A stretch of DNA of 64,000 nt from Planctomycetota bacterium (lineage in GTDB: Bacteria; Planctomycetota; Phycisphaerae; UBA1845; Fen-1342), in contig JAHJAR010000288.1 of the NCBI GenBank assembly GCA_018814045.1, positions 62,001 through 126,000 of the forward strand, written 5' to 3'. Made by a program: the position numbers and the translations under genes. The notes under the pieces were generated by a model. The model worked only from the letters and a program-made list of their open reading frames with translations. It was not told where the DNA came from and ran no database searches. Positions 7,982 through 17,538 of the stretch are shown piece by piece. Positions within the stretch are counted from its first letter, which is position 1; each line of letters starts with the position of its first letter.

Positions 7982-8929
7982 CTAACCCGAGAGCGCCGGG
8001 TTGCTCTTCAGGGCCTCGATCATCTTCAGGGCCGCCGGGCCACCCAACACGATGCCAATCGCCGGGAAGATGAAAAGAACCAGCGGCAGCATGAGTTTGA
8101 CGGCGGTCTTCTGGGCGCGTTCCTCGGCGGCCTGGTGACGTTTGGTGCGCAGCGTGTTGGCCTGGTTACGGAGGGCCTTGGCGATACTGGTACCGAACTT
8201 CTCCGCTTGCAGAATCATGGAGACGAGGCTGCGCAGTTCGTCGACATCGGTGCGCCGGGCCATGTTCTCGAGGGCTTCCCCCCGGGGGATGCCCATCTGG
8301 GTTTCAGACACGGAGATGCGCAGCTCGTCGGAGAGATCGATGTGCACGAGCGCCATCTCTTCGCCCACCCGCTTCAGGGCCGCATCGAGAGCGAGCCCGG
8401 ACTCGACCGAGACGACCAGCAGGTCAAGCACGTCCGCCAGACCGTGGCGGATCTTCTCCTTGCGAGTGCCGATGGCGAGCGTCAGCCAGAGATTCGGCAG
8501 CATCAGCCCCGCGCCGGTCCCGAAAGCCACCGCACTCACGAGTGGCAGCAGGTCCAGGCCGCCAGAGATACTGGCCAGCGCGGCGATCACCAGGCCGACG
8601 ATGGCTAGGAGCGTCTTGCTGCCCAGGAAGAACGTCTGGGCCTGGGCCTGGCGGAAGCCGGCCGTGGCCAAACGCGTACGCAGGTTGGTCCGCTCCTCGG
8701 CCGAGGTGGGCATGACCAGCCGGGAGAGCATCGGGCCAGCGTGTTTGACGAGGTGGTCGGTGGCCGAGGCGCGGGCTTGTTCGCGAATCTGGGCGACCTC
8801 GTCGGTCGCCCGGCCGCCGGCCAGACGGCGTTTGACGGCGTCGCGCTCGTCTTGCTTGCGGGGCATGACACTGTATACGACCAGCGCCACCGACACGACG
8901 AACAGGATTCCGATCATGATCATGTCCAT
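7982..8929 (-). CDS. tadC: TadC-like pilus inner-membrane platform protein (T2SS GspF family)
   Basis: 315 residues, type II secretion system F-domain protein. N-terminal TM helix (MIMIGILFVVSVALVVYSVM), a cytoplasmic part, TM helices near residues 107-125 and 128-148, the F domain with LADVLDLLVVSVESGLALDAALKRV, and a last TM helix (VKLMLPLVLFIFPAIGIVLG). With TadB it forms the platform on which the CpaF/TadA ATPase drives Flp pilus assembly. ATG 8929 is preceded by AGGAGG at 9 nt. It follows tadB by 12 bp and is the last gene of the tad run. The order tadA-tadB-tadC is canonical. Confidence 0.92.
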   Translation of the reverse strand: MDMIMIGILFVVSVALVVYSVMPRKQDERDAVKRRLAGGRATDEVAQIREQARASATDHLVKHAGPMLSRLVMPTSAEERTNLRTRLATAGFRQAQAQTFFLGSKTLLAIVGLVIAALASISGGLDLLPLVSAVAFGTGAGLMLPNLWLTLAIGTRKEKIRHGLADVLDLLVVSVESGLALDAALKRVGEEMALVHIDLSDELRISVSETQMGIPRGEALENMARRTDVDELRSLVSMILQAEKFGTSIAKALRNQANTLRTKRHQAAEERAQKTAVKLMLPLVLFIFPAIGIVLGGPAALKMIEALKSNPALSG

Positions 8930-8941
8930 GAGGGCAACCTC

Positions 8942-9961
8942 CTAGACCTTGATATTGACGATCTTCTTGATCATGGCCCAGCCCATCAACTGCATGACCA
9001 CGGCAACGGTTAGCATCATCTTGCCCGTCGGGTCGGCGATGAGCAGCTCGGCGTACTCGCGGTTGACCTGCAACATGACGAAGAAAACGATCACCGGCAG
9101 CGCCAGCAGCACATACCCGGAGAGACGCCCCTCCGCGGTCAAAGCTTGCACCGTGCCAAACAGCTTGATGCGATCGCGGATAACGCTGCCGATCTTGTCG
9201 AGCACCTCGGCCAGGTCACCACCAGTCTGACGCTGGATCAGGACGGCCGTGACGAAGAAACGCACGTCGAGCATGCCCGTGCGTTGCGCGAGATTCCTGA
9301 GGGCATCCTCGATCTTGAGTCCCAGGTTCTGTTCGTGGAAGACGCGGCCGAATTCGGTCCCGGCCGGGTCGGGCACTTCGTGGGCGATGAGCTGCATGGC
9401 GCTGGCCAGCGAATGCCCGGCCCGCAGCGCCTGGCTGAGTAGCTCGAAAACGTCGGGTAACTGCCCGACCAGCTTGTTGAGTCGACGCTTGCGCCGCCGG
9501 AACAGGTAGAGAATCGGCACAATGAAGACACCGGCCACGGTGCCGGCCGAAACGAGAAAGCTGATCTTCAGGACCAGCATGGTCGCCAGCAGAACTGTGG
9601 CGATGGCCGTCAGGTTCACGAGCGTTTGCGGCGCGGACCAGCGCACGTTGGCCTGGTCGAGCACCGTTTGGAAACGGGCCGTGAAGCTGAGCTTGAGGAA
9701 GGCCCGCGCCAGCCCTCCCGAGGCCTCGCTCGTCTGTTTTCGCAGGTCGGCCAGCGCGGCCAGTGGGTCGTCGCGGCCAGCACCGCCCGACTTGCCGGGG
9801 CGCAGGCGATCGATGACACGCTTGCGGTCGGAGCTGCGCAGGTCGGCCACGACCTGGAACACTCCGTACGCCAGCACGACCGAACCCATCAGGGGCAGGA
9901 TGATCAGCAGCGCGCGCTGCACGCCGCTTGCCAATTCCAGGGCCAGGGTCAACGGCATCAT
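8942..9961 (-). CDS. tadB: TadB-like pilus inner-membrane platform protein (T2SS GspF family)
   Basis: 339 residues. TM helices occur near residues 15-35, 112-130 and 133-150, then the F domain containing QLPDVFELLSQALRAGHSL and GGDLAEVLDKIGSVIRDR, with two TM segments at the C-terminus (YVLLALPVIVFFVMLQV and a final helix). It is the partner of TadC and docks on the CpaF/TadA ATPase. Its ATG lies 3 bp after the cpaF stop, so translation is probably coupled; no good separate ribosome binding site is seen. Length and topology are normal for TadB. Confidence 0.92.
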   Translation of the reverse strand: MMPLTLALELASGVQRALLIILPLMGSVVLAYGVFQVVADLRSSDRKRVIDRLRPGKSGGAGRDDPLAALADLRKQTSEASGGLARAFLKLSFTARFQTVLDQANVRWSAPQTLVNLTAIATVLLATMLVLKISFLVSAGTVAGVFIVPILYLFRRRKRRLNKLVGQLPDVFELLSQALRAGHSLASAMQLIAHEVPDPAGTEFGRVFHEQNLGLKIEDALRNLAQRTGMLDVRFFVTAVLIQRQTGGDLAEVLDKIGSVIRDRIKLFGTVQALTAEGRLSGYVLLALPVIVFFVMLQVNREYAELLIADPTGKMMLTVAVVMQLMGWAMIKKIVNIKV

Positions 9962-9964
9962 GGC

Positions 9965-11431
9965 TTAGTCGTCCACAACGAGGTCTCGCGCGGTGAACCA
10001 ATCCGGATCGACAACAGCGCCTGCGGCGATCAGGCGGTCCATAAACTGGGGGCGGACACCGGTTGAGACAGTACGGCCAAAGGCTTTCCCTTCGGTGTTC
10101 ACGCCGTCCTGTTCGAATTTGAAGATGTCCTGCATGGTTATCACATCGCCTTCCATACCCTGCACCTCGGTCACGTTCGTGATCCTGCGCTGGCCGCCGG
10201 TGAGTCGCGCCGCCTGCACGATCAGGTCGATGGCCGAGGCGAACTGCTGGCGGATGGCCCGCGTGGGCAACTCGAAGCCCGCCATCATGACCATCGTCTC
10301 GACGCGCTGGACCGCATCACGCGTGCTGTTGGCGTGGACCGTGGTCATCGAGCCTTCGTGCCCGGTGTTCATGGCCTGTAGCATGTCCAGCGTCTCGCCG
10401 CCGCGGCACTCACCGACCACAATGCGGTCGGGGCGCATACGCAGCGCGTTGATCAGCAGATCGCGAATGGCCACGCGGCCTTTGCCCTCGATGTTGGGGG
10501 GGCGCGTTTCCAGGCGAACCACGTGCGGCTGACGCAACTGGAGCTCAGCGGCGTCCTCGATAGTCACAATCCGATCGGTGGCCGGTATAAAGCTGGACAG
10601 GTTGTTCAGCAGCGTCGTCTTACCGGAGCCGGTGCCACCCACGATCAGGACGTTCAACCCGGCCATCACGCAAGCTTCGAAAAACAGCACCATTTCCGCC
10701 GCACACGACTTGAAGCGGACATAGTCATCCCACGTGATCGGGTCTTTCCCGAAGCGGCGAATCGACATCGAAGGCCCATCGATCGCCAGGGGCGGGATGA
10801 TCGCGTTCACGCGGCTGCCGTCCTTGAGCCGGGCGTCCACCATCGGCGAGACTTCGTCGCAGCGGCGCCCCAGGGGCGAGACGATCTTGTCGATCACGTG
10901 CAACAGGTGGGCATTGTCCTTGAACTTCACCTCGGACAGGGTGAGCTGTCCCCCGCGCTCGATGTAGACCTGGTGTGGGCCGTTGATCAGGATGTCCGAG
11001 ATGAGATCATCCTTGAGGAGAGGTTCGAGCGGTCCCAGGCCAAAGGTCTCGTCCAGAATCTCATCCGCCAGCCGCTGCCGTTCGTTGAAGTTGAGCAGCG
11101 GGTTCTCTTCCTCACACAGGGCCACCACGACCTGCTTGACCTGGTCACGCATTTCGGACGTCGCGTCGCGCGACAGCTTGGTCATGTCCAGTTGGTCGAC
11201 CAGCTTGCGGTGCACGACGCTCTTCAAGTCCTGGAGGCGGCGCGTACGCTCGTCATCCTGCAGCCTCCGGCGGGGCTCGGCCGGCCGCTCTGGTGGCTTG
11301 GGCAACGTCGGTGGAGGTGGGTTCTCCGGTTGGGCCGCGGGCGAAGGGGCGGCGGCCGGTTGCGACTCCCGCAGTCTGACCGGCGGAACAGCCGGCGGGG
11401 TGCTCTCCTTCTTCGTGAACAAGCCCATCAA
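9965..11431 (-). CDS. cpaF: CpaF/TadA secretion ATPase of the Flp pilus
   Basis: 488 residues. A Pro/Ala-rich disordered N-terminus (about 1-60) is followed by an N-terminal domain ([17 protein letters not shown]...) and a GspE-like ATPase core. The P-loop GGTGSGKT is at residues 265-272, the Asp/His boxes are in [11 protein letters not shown] and [10 protein letters not shown], and Walker B is in [18 protein letters not shown]. It powers assembly of the Flp pilin. ATG 11431 (or 11428) has AAGGTG upstream. It lies between cpaE and tadB, the usual order. A 101-bp gap to cpaE contains short inverted repeats (CCAACAG/CTGCTGG-type). Confidence 0.95.
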   Translation of the reverse strand: MMGLFTKKESTPPAVPPVRLRESQPAAAPSPAAQPENPPPPTLPKPPERPAEPRRRLQDDERTRRLQDLKSVVHRKLVDQLDMTKLSRDATSEMRDQVKQVVVALCEEENPLLNFNERQRLADEILDETFGLGPLEPLLKDDLISDILINGPHQVYIERGGQLTLSEVKFKDNAHLLHVIDKIVSPLGRRCDEVSPMVDARLKDGSRVNAIIPPLAIDGPSMSIRRFGKDPITWDDYVRFKSCAAEMVLFFEACVMAGLNVLIVGGTGSGKTTLLNNLSSFIPATDRIVTIEDAAELQLRQPHVVRLETRPPNIEGKGRVAIRDLLINALRMRPDRIVVGECRGGETLDMLQAMNTGHEGSMTTVHANSTRDAVQRVETMVMMAGFELPTRAIRQQFASAIDLIVQAARLTGGQRRITNVTEVQGMEGDVITMQDIFKFEQDGVNTEGKAFGRTVSTGVRPQFMDRLIAAGAVVDPDWFTARDLVVDD

Positions 11432-11532
11432 TCACCTTCCGAATACGAGACGCTCCGGCGCCGCGCCGCGCGGCCAACAGCTCTGCTGGGGCGTCTACCT
11501 CGATGTCTCATAGCCTCTGCACCACCCAATCC

Positions 11533-12810
11533 CTAAGTGCCACTCTTCTGTCCGGCGAGAAACGAGAACAGACCCTTGCGCGGCGTGTCCTCCTCGTGCT
11601 CGCTCGCCGCGCTCCCGCCGCCGTCTCTCTGCGCCAAAGCCAGGGCGATGGCCTGATACGACTGGCGCAGCTTGGACCTGGGGGCGTAGTCGAGCAGCGG
11701 GGCCCCCATGTTCACGGCGGTGCTGCTCGTCTTCCAATCGTCCGGAATCAGGAACTCCAGCTTGCGCCCCAGCGTCGTCTCAACATCACCCGGATGCAGA
11801 TACCCGGAATCGCGTCCAAAACGGCTGCATACCAGCCGGATGCGCTCCATGTTGTAGCCGCCGCGCGCCAACTCGCGCAGCATGCGGTCGGTATTGCGCA
11901 CCGGCGGCACCAGCAACTGCACCATTACCAGGCACACGTCGGCGATGTCGAACACCGCCCGCGCCGTGGGATCGAACCGCACCGGGCCATCAATGATCAC
12001 GAAGTCATAGCACTCTTGAACGGCCGACAACACGCCCGCGCACTGCCCGGCCGTAATCCGTTCGGCTTGGGCCATGTCCGTCGGGGGGGCCAGCAGGTGC
12101 ACACCGCTGGAGTGCTTGACCATGGCCCGCTCGATCATCTGCACGTCCAGGGCCTCGGGCGTGTCGCACAATTCGGCGATGGTGTAGGTCGGCTGGGCGT
12201 CAAGAAACATCGCCGCCTGCCCGAAGCGAAAATCGAGATCGACGATGGCAACCCGGGGCCGCGCGCTGTGGCTGGGCGCATCACCCCAGTCTTCGAGCTG
12301 GGCCAGCTCGACCGCCACGTTGGTCACGAGGGTTGTTACGCCCAGTCCACCGCAGGCCCCGCACACCGGCACCAGGCGTCCGAGCCGCTTGCTGCTGCCT
12401 TCTTGCTCGTTGCCGATGCGTTGCAGAATCTCCTTCAGTTGCTCGGGGGGGAAAGGCTTCCAGAGGAACTCGCGCATTCCCGCCCGCATGGCCCGCATGA
12501 CCAATTCGGCGTCGCGATTCTCGGTCATCGCGATTGCCGCCAGGTGGTCCTTGCGGGCCTCGATGACCGGCGCGACCACTTCCATCATCGCGGCCGGATT
12601 CGGATCGAGGTGGAGGAGCAGCACTTCGGCCGGAAATTGGTCCAGCGATTTGGCCAGGAAGGCGGGTTCTTCAATCTCGGCGACGATCTTGACGCCCTCG
12701 ACGCTGAGCAGATGCGCGCGTAGTTCGGGCGTAGCCTCCTCGTCAGCGTTGACAACGATTACCCGGATCGTCTGGCTCACCGCTGTGCGCGCCCTTCCGG
12801 GGGAAGCCAT
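11533..12810 (-). CDS. cpaE: CpaE/TadZ pilus-localisation ATPase
   Basis: 425 residues. The N-terminal receiver-like (ARD) domain (about 15-130, TIRVIVVNADEEATPEL) precedes a MinD/ParA-like domain. The P-loop region reads CGACGGLGVTTLVTN: it keeps G-G-x-G-x-T-T but lacks the usual Lys, as is common in CpaE/TadZ proteins, which place the Tad machinery at a site in the cell. The Asp strand VAIVDLDFRFGQAAMFLD and VIIDGPVRFDPTARAV are typical of the fold. The start is ATG 12810 (AGGG 4 nt upstream); GTG 12780 is also possible. A strong hairpin lies just upstream (12820-12881). Confidence 0.92.
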   Translation of the reverse strand: MASPGRARTAVSQTIRVIVVNADEEATPELRAHLLSVEGVKIVAEIEEPAFLAKSLDQFPAEVLLLHLDPNPAAMMEVVAPVIEARKDHLAAIAMTENRDAELVMRAMRAGMREFLWKPFPPEQLKEILQRIGNEQEGSSKRLGRLVPVCGACGGLGVTTLVTNVAVELAQLEDWGDAPSHSARPRVAIVDLDFRFGQAAMFLDAQPTYTIAELCDTPEALDVQMIERAMVKHSSGVHLLAPPTDMAQAERITAGQCAGVLSAVQECYDFVIIDGPVRFDPTARAVFDIADVCLVMVQLLVPPVRNTDRMLRELARGGYNMERIRLVCSRFGRDSGYLHPGDVETTLGRKLEFLIPDDWKTSSTAVNMGAPLLDYAPRSKLRQSYQAIALALAQRDGGGSAASEHEEDTPRKGLFSFLAGQKSGT

Positions 12811-12819
12811 CCTGCCCTG

Positions 12820-12881
12820 GCAACCGCACGCAGCGACGGAGGAAAAGCGACGTCTGGCCGGCTCCGTCGCTGCGTGGTTGC
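12820..12881 (-). promoter_or_regulatory. 20-bp intercistronic hairpin between tadG-like and cpaE genes
   Basis: The arms 12820-12841 and 12862-12881 pair over 20 bp with one 2-nt bulge, around a 20-nt loop. It fills almost the whole gap between the tadG-like stop and the cpaE start and ends about 9 nt before the cpaE ATG. There is no T-run, so it is more likely an mRNA-stability or translation-control element than a terminator. Confidence 0.7.
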
Positions 12882-12885
12882 TCCC

Positions 12886-14673
12886 TTACTCGATCAATGC
12901 CACCGGCCGCTTGCCGCCCAGCGTTCTGAAGATGGCTTCGAGCTGGTCGGTGTACTCCTCCGGCGTACCGGATGCGTAAAACTCCTGGCCATGTCCGATG
13001 ACCGCAATCTGCTGCATGATGTCACGATCGACACCCTGGCCAACGCTGATGGCGTAGATGCGTATACCCTCGTCGGCCGCGGCCTGGGCCTGATCGAGCA
13101 CGTACTGCTCCACGGCCGGATCGCCGTCATAGGTGTAGGTCCCGCTCTCGTTGACGTTCGGGCAACCGTCGGACATGACAACGATGATCTTGGCGGCTGC
13201 GGCGCGGGCGCGGACGGAACTCAACTCCGTGCGTGCCCGCTGGATCCCACCGCCCAGATTCGTGGTCGTGTTGTAGTGTGCGGCCTGCATCTGGTAGAGC
13301 CGGTCGGGCACCGATTGCAGGTTATCGGTCAGGTTGATCTCGTGGGTGGCCGAGGTTGCGAACGTCTCGAGCGAAGCGTGGTCGAGGCTCTCGAGCGCGA
13401 CGATGACATCCACCATCGCCTGCACCGCATCCTTGACGGCCTGCACCGGCTGCTCGGGGGTCTGCCAGAGGATGTTCGTCTGATGGTGGCAGGCCTTGCT
13501 CTCGAGCAGGAAGTTCACGAAGGTCTTGATCCCATAGCGGTAGCGGAAGTAGTTGTTCGCATCCCGCATGTTCGACCAGTTGTTGCAATAGTCGATGTAG
13601 TTGGTCCACGACCAGTTCACGCGGTACGAGGGATACGGGATCCACGAGATCTCGTTGTTCGCCACGATTTTGTTGCCGTTGCCACCCGGGAAGCCACCCG
13701 GCATACCGCTAGCCCACGAGGCCAGCCCCAGGATCACTCCCACGCGATTACGCCACTGGGTGCTGTAGCTGCCATCCTGGCTGCCGCTCATGAGCGCATT
13801 GATCTCCTTGGAGGAATAACCGCGCGTCGCGAGACTGACCGCGGCCTCGGATTCGGTGCAGGCAGCGTACTTGGGGATGTACCACAGACCGGGATCGGTC
13901 CGGGGGTCATACGTGTCCGGATCGACCGGATCGCCCCAGGTGCTCATGATGCCCACGGTCGGACCGGTATCGCCGGCGTATTCGGTCTCCCATTCGGCAC
14001 CCGGGATGTACGGGCGCGAGGGAGCCGGCCCATCGAGCGCGCACCAGCAGTCGCGCAAGTTGATCTGTCCCCCCTCGTCGTAAAACTGGTAGTGCCGCAG
14101 CTCGCTGTCATCATTCATCGAGCCGGACAGGTCGATCACCACCGCGATATCGCGCGGCACCAGCACGGCGGCCGCCCGGGCGTGCAGATCCTTGGTGCTA
14201 TGGCCAAAAATGTTCGCGAAACCGAGTTGCAGCGACCCGCCCTCGGAAGCCGAGTCGCGGCGCACCGTAACCCGCACTGCGTCGTACGCATCACCGCCCG
14301 GTTGAAACTCGAAGCGCTGCGTGTACGGGTTGAAGTAGGCTTTGCCAAGCTCGACGTCGTTGGCCATATCGACGCCGGCGTACGTGCCGAAGACCGAGTT
14401 GAGGCGGGCATATTCGTCGGCCGCCAGACGGGCCAGCGTCTCCGGATCGTTCTGGCCGTCTCCGGCCAGTTGGGCGGCGGCGGCGAGCGCGGCCGAATCC
14501 GCCGCGGCCTGCAATTCCGCCTGGGCCACATACATGGCCCCGATATCGACTGCCAGGGCCACCATGCCCAGCAGGACCGTGGACATCACGGCCACCTGGA
14601 CCACAACGACGGCCCGTACGCTCGTCGGCGGCCGAGAATCGCGTCGGCCGCGAGAGTTCTGGTTGGGTTGCAT
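12886..14673 (-). CDS. TadG-like protein with von Willebrand A domain
   Basis: 595 residues. The N-terminal TM/TadE-like segment (about 24-55: VVVVQVAVMSTVLLGMVALAVD then AQAELQAAADSAALAAA) is the prepilin-like anchor of TadG proteins. From about residue 183 there is a von Willebrand factor A domain with an intact MIDAS motif DLSGS (IAVVIDLSGSMND), a long aromatic insert (about 205-385), and the C-terminal part with IIVVMSDGCPN and ISVGQGVDRD. TadG proteins are minor pilin-like or adhesive envelope components; the metal-binding domain suggests a tip adhesin, which is inference. ATG 14673 has GGAGG at 7 nt. It lies between the secretin and cpaE. Confidence 0.88.
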   Translation of the reverse strand: MQPNQNSRGRRDSRPPTSVRAVVVVQVAVMSTVLLGMVALAVDIGAMYVAQAELQAAADSAALAAAAQLAGDGQNDPETLARLAADEYARLNSVFGTYAGVDMANDVELGKAYFNPYTQRFEFQPGGDAYDAVRVTVRRDSASEGGSLQLGFANIFGHSTKDLHARAAAVLVPRDIAVVIDLSGSMNDDSELRHYQFYDEGGQINLRDCWCALDGPAPSRPYIPGAEWETEYAGDTGPTVGIMSTWGDPVDPDTYDPRTDPGLWYIPKYAACTESEAAVSLATRGYSSKEINALMSGSQDGSYSTQWRNRVGVILGLASWASGMPGGFPGGNGNKIVANNEISWIPYPSYRVNWSWTNYIDYCNNWSNMRDANNYFRYRYGIKTFVNFLLESKACHHQTNILWQTPEQPVQAVKDAVQAMVDVIVALESLDHASLETFATSATHEINLTDNLQSVPDRLYQMQAAHYNTTTNLGGGIQRARTELSSVRARAAAAKIIVVMSDGCPNVNESGTYTYDGDPAVEQYVLDQAQAAADEGIRIYAISVGQGVDRDIMQQIAVIGHGQEFYASGTPEEYTDQLEAIFRTLGGKRPVALIE

Positions 14674-14747
14674 CTTTACTCCTCCGTTCCTGAAATACGT
14701 CGTTTGAAACCAGACACCAGATCCTCGGAAGCCAGGCTGTCCCGACG

Positions 14748-14772
14748 CGGTCGGCGCCGCGCGCGCCGACCG
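14748..14772 (-). promoter_or_regulatory. 9-bp intercistronic hairpin between the secretin and tadG-like genes
   Basis: CGGTCGGCG-CCGCGCG-CGCCGACCG is a perfect 9-bp GC-rich stem with a 7-nt loop in the 145-bp gap. There is no T-run. Together with the element at 12820-12881 it suggests that the tad transcript carries processing or stabilising structures between cistrons. Confidence 0.5.
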
Positions 14773-14818
14773 GTTGTCGTCGCGCGAGCCCTCGTCAGAA
14801 GCGGGTCCGGGCTGTGGC

Positions 14819-16417
14819 TCACAGTCCTTCCTCGCCCGCGGCCGGTCCCAGCGGACCGCGGAGCTTCAGCGCGCTCGTCGAGCCATACAACTCGTTCGGA
14901 CGCACCGGCCAGGAGTTGTTGATACGCGGACGTAGCGTGTGCGGCGTCTCCGCCGGCGTGCCTTCCAGCTTGCCCTGCAAGAACAACTCAAAATCGTTCG
15001 GCGCCACCAGGTCGTTGCCCGGCACGTATGCAATCTGGTCCGGCGTGATCGGCGCGACCATCTCGGGCGTCACCAGCACCACAAACTCGGTCTCGTCCCA
15101 CTGGTACTCCACCGAGCTGAACAGCGGCCCGAGTACGGGGAGATCTCCCAGGCCGGGCACCTTGCGCGTCACTCCCCGCGTACGCTCGCTCAGCAAACCG
15201 CCGATGGCGAACGTTTGCCCCGGACCCAACTCAACTACGGTCTGCACCCGTCGCGACGTGATCCCCGGCAGCACGAAGCCGCCGAACGTGACGGCGTTGC
15301 TGTAGTCGAGCTCGCTCATCTCGGGCGCGACCTGCAAGCGGATGATGTCGGGGCTGAGCACGGCCGGCGTAAAGTTCAGCCGCACGCCGAACTCCTTCCA
15401 TTCGATCTTGATCTTCTCGTCGGTGGCCAGCGGAATGGGGAGCTCTCCGCCGGCCAGGAAGCTGGCCTCCTGGCCGTTGATGGTCACCAGGTTTGGCTCG
15501 GCCAGCACCCGCAGCAGCCCGTTTTCTCGGAGCGCCTGGATGAAGACCTGCATCTGTACCCGCGGGAAACCAAGGCTCAACGTGCTGGCCTGTTGCAGAG
15601 GCAGTCCCAGCCCCTGGTCCGTACCGAAGGGGATCGCAGTGGCGTTCGCGCCGCCGATCGGCCCCCAGCCCGCCGCCCCCCCGATGTTGACAGGGTTGAT
15701 GCCGCCGAGCTGGTTGACGCCGAAGACGTCGTGCAGGTTGTCCCCGCCGATCCAGCCATTGAAGCCGAGTTGGCGCATGGCGCTCCGGTTGACCTCGGCC
15801 ACCGTGCAGCGCAGCAGGATTTGCTGCACACCGGCCACCCGCATGTGATTGACGACCTGGCTCGAGTAGATCTGCGCGATCTCCATGATGTGCTGCGCAG
15901 CCTCGGCGTCCGGCACGGTGCCGGCCAGCACCACGGAGTCCAGCACCGCGTGAGCTTTGACCTTGGCGCGCGGTACGGTCGAACGGATGCTGGCCTGCAA
16001 ACGATCGAGATCGATGTCCACGGCCACGTTGAAGATGCGCTGGTCGTTCTCGTTCAGCCAAACAACCATCTGCGTCGTGCCAAACGTCTTGCCCGTCAAT
16101 ATGATCTGCTTGGGCGAGGTGACCGCCGCTTCCGCGATGTCCGCCTTGGCCACCCGCACTTCACGCAACGGGACGTTGAAATCAACCAGCACGGACTTGT
16201 TCACGGGCACGTTGATCAGACGCCCCGGTTCCGTGATGTTCCGGACCGTGATCTCAACCTCGGGGTGCTCGGCCGTCGCCACCGACGCCGGCTGCTGGGC
16301 CACAGCCGGGGCGTACGGCCAGCAGGCCGCCAGAATCGCGACCAGCGCGAAAAGGCGATAGCGGGGGGAGGGGCCGGGTTCGGAACGGCGATCGGCGATG
16401 GGGGGCTGAGGCGTCAT
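14819..16417 (-). CDS. cpaC: CpaC/RcpA outer-membrane secretin of the Flp pilus
   Basis: 532 residues with a signal peptide (YRLFALVAILAACWPYAPAVA). The pilus-assembly N-terminal domain is about 45-120 (INVPVNKSVLVDFNVPLREVRV), then a BON-like or secretin N domain, then the secretin core from about 230 to 460. Typical strings are EPNLVTINGQEASFLAGGELPIP, VAPEMSELD and GGLLSERTRGVTRKVPGLGDLP, ending FVVLVTPEMVAP. It forms the outer-membrane channel for the pilus. A Gly-rich stretch in the middle (GINPVNIGGAAGWGPIGG) is unusual but in frame. The ATG overlaps the stop of cpaB (16414-16417), so the two are translationally coupled. Confidence 0.93.
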   Translation of the reverse strand: MTPQPPIADRRSEPGPSPRYRLFALVAILAACWPYAPAVAQQPASVATAEHPEVEITVRNITEPGRLINVPVNKSVLVDFNVPLREVRVAKADIAEAAVTSPKQIILTGKTFGTTQMVVWLNENDQRIFNVAVDIDLDRLQASIRSTVPRAKVKAHAVLDSVVLAGTVPDAEAAQHIMEIAQIYSSQVVNHMRVAGVQQILLRCTVAEVNRSAMRQLGFNGWIGGDNLHDVFGVNQLGGINPVNIGGAAGWGPIGGANATAIPFGTDQGLGLPLQQASTLSLGFPRVQMQVFIQALRENGLLRVLAEPNLVTINGQEASFLAGGELPIPLATDEKIKIEWKEFGVRLNFTPAVLSPDIIRLQVAPEMSELDYSNAVTFGGFVLPGITSRRVQTVVELGPGQTFAIGGLLSERTRGVTRKVPGLGDLPVLGPLFSSVEYQWDETEFVVLVTPEMVAPITPDQIAYVPGNDLVAPNDFELFLQGKLEGTPAETPHTLRPRINNSWPVRPNELYGSTSALKLRGPLGPAAGEEGL

Positions 16418-17538
16418 TCTGGGAGCTCCTTGGGCTCGGACTGGTCCTCTTCTTCCTGGCTGGCAGCGCGCTGCACTAGCTCTTCGGCGACGAAACGCGC
16501 CTGATCGACTGCACTGGACGCGGAAGACATGCGCCCGGCCGTCGGTGAGGAACTGCTGGAGTAAGTCGTCGCCGTCAGAGCGTCATTCGTCGCCCGCGGC
16601 TCGGCCGGCTCCATCGAGTCGATGCTCTTGAAGTTGAGCACCTCCTTGTTGTCCCCGTTCCAGACCACGATGGTCCACGGCGGTGCCGTGGCGGCCACAG
16701 CCAGGAGCGGGGCTTGCTCGATCGGGGGCAGCGGCTCCGGCTCCTCGACAGCGGGCGTCTGCGCCGGATGCTGGAACATCTGCATGAAACTGGAAAGCGG
16801 GTTGACCGTCGGGGTCGGCTTGGCGGTTCCGAGCACATCCTGCTCGGTCGTGAGTGACGACAGCGACGCGCGGTTGGCGTCGTCGTCGTTGCGCATGCAC
16901 AGCTTGATCTTGCCCATCTGCTCGGCCAGATGGAGCTGCGGCACTTGCGCCGGCTTGACGAACAGCGTCACGGCCCGGGCCGGCTTGTCACCGCCCGCGG
17001 CCTCTTCTTCCTGCCCCCCGGCGCTCAGGCGCGCGCCGACCGCCGCAACCTCGGCGTTCTCGATCAACGTGCGCGCGACCGTTTCCATCTGTCCCTGGCT
17101 GCGGATCTTGAAGTAGCCGACCAGGTCCACGTGGCAACCTGGCACGAGGTGATTGTCGACGCCGGAGCCTTCGTCGATCCGCACCGCCACGGCGCGGTAC
17201 CCGGGTTTGACCCACAGACCGGCTTTTGCCCCCGGAGGAAGCAGCAAGGAGTCGAGCAGTGGCAGGCCGGCCGGGGCCAGCGTGCGCGGCACACGACCGA
17301 TGATGTCGGCTTTCTGCGTGATGACGCCCGGTGGCACCTGCTTGGCCGGGAAGGCGAAGGTTTTCAGCATCTCCTCCCCGATCGCGGTTCCGCGCGGAAT
17401 ATCCACGCTTGCCGCCCAGACGTCGACCGTGGCCGTGGGGGCGCCATGGGCCCGTTTGATAGTGTCCAGACCGATCTTCAGCGCAAAGCCACCGATGCAC
17501 AGGCCCGCGATCAGCGGAATGAATGACTTGCCTTTCAT
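16414..17538 (-). CDS. cpaB: CpaB/RcpC Flp pilus assembly protein (SAF domain)
   Basis: 374 residues. N-terminal TM helix (SFIPLIAGLCIGGFALKIGL), SAF domain (about 38-100: VWAASVDIPRGTAIGEEMLK, then VPRTLAPAGLPLLDSLL), and the RcpC domain with AVAVRIDEGSGVDNHLVPGCHVDLV. After the conserved VTLFVKPAQVPQLHLAEQMGKI segment the protein continues about 150 residues into a Pro/Ala/Ser/Glu-rich tail with no recognised domain. CpaB is a periplasmic factor that supports the secretin. ATG 17538 is weakly preceded by AAGG. It starts the cpaB-cpaC-tadG-cpaE-cpaF-tadB-tadC run after a 309-bp gap. Confidence 0.92.
   Translation of the reverse strand: MKGKSFIPLIAGLCIGGFALKIGLDTIKRAHGAPTATVDVWAASVDIPRGTAIGEEMLKTFAFPAKQVPPGVITQKADIIGRVPRTLAPAGLPLLDSLLLPPGAKAGLWVKPGYRAVAVRIDEGSGVDNHLVPGCHVDLVGYFKIRSQGQMETVARTLIENAEVAAVGARLSAGGQEEEAAGGDKPARAVTLFVKPAQVPQLHLAEQMGKIKLCMRNDDDANRASLSSLTTEQDVLGTAKPTPTVNPLSSFMQMFQHPAQTPAVEEPEPLPPIEQAPLLAVAATAPPWTIVVWNGDNKEVLNFKSIDSMEPAEPRATNDALTATTYSSSSSPTAGRMSSASSAVDQARFVAEELVQRAASQEEEDQSEPKELPE

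Noticed and set aside
12874-14922. Long plus-strand open frame opposite the TadG-like gene
   Set aside because: The minus-strand frame carries a TadE-like anchor and a complete von Willebrand A domain; the plus frame has no recognisable feature.
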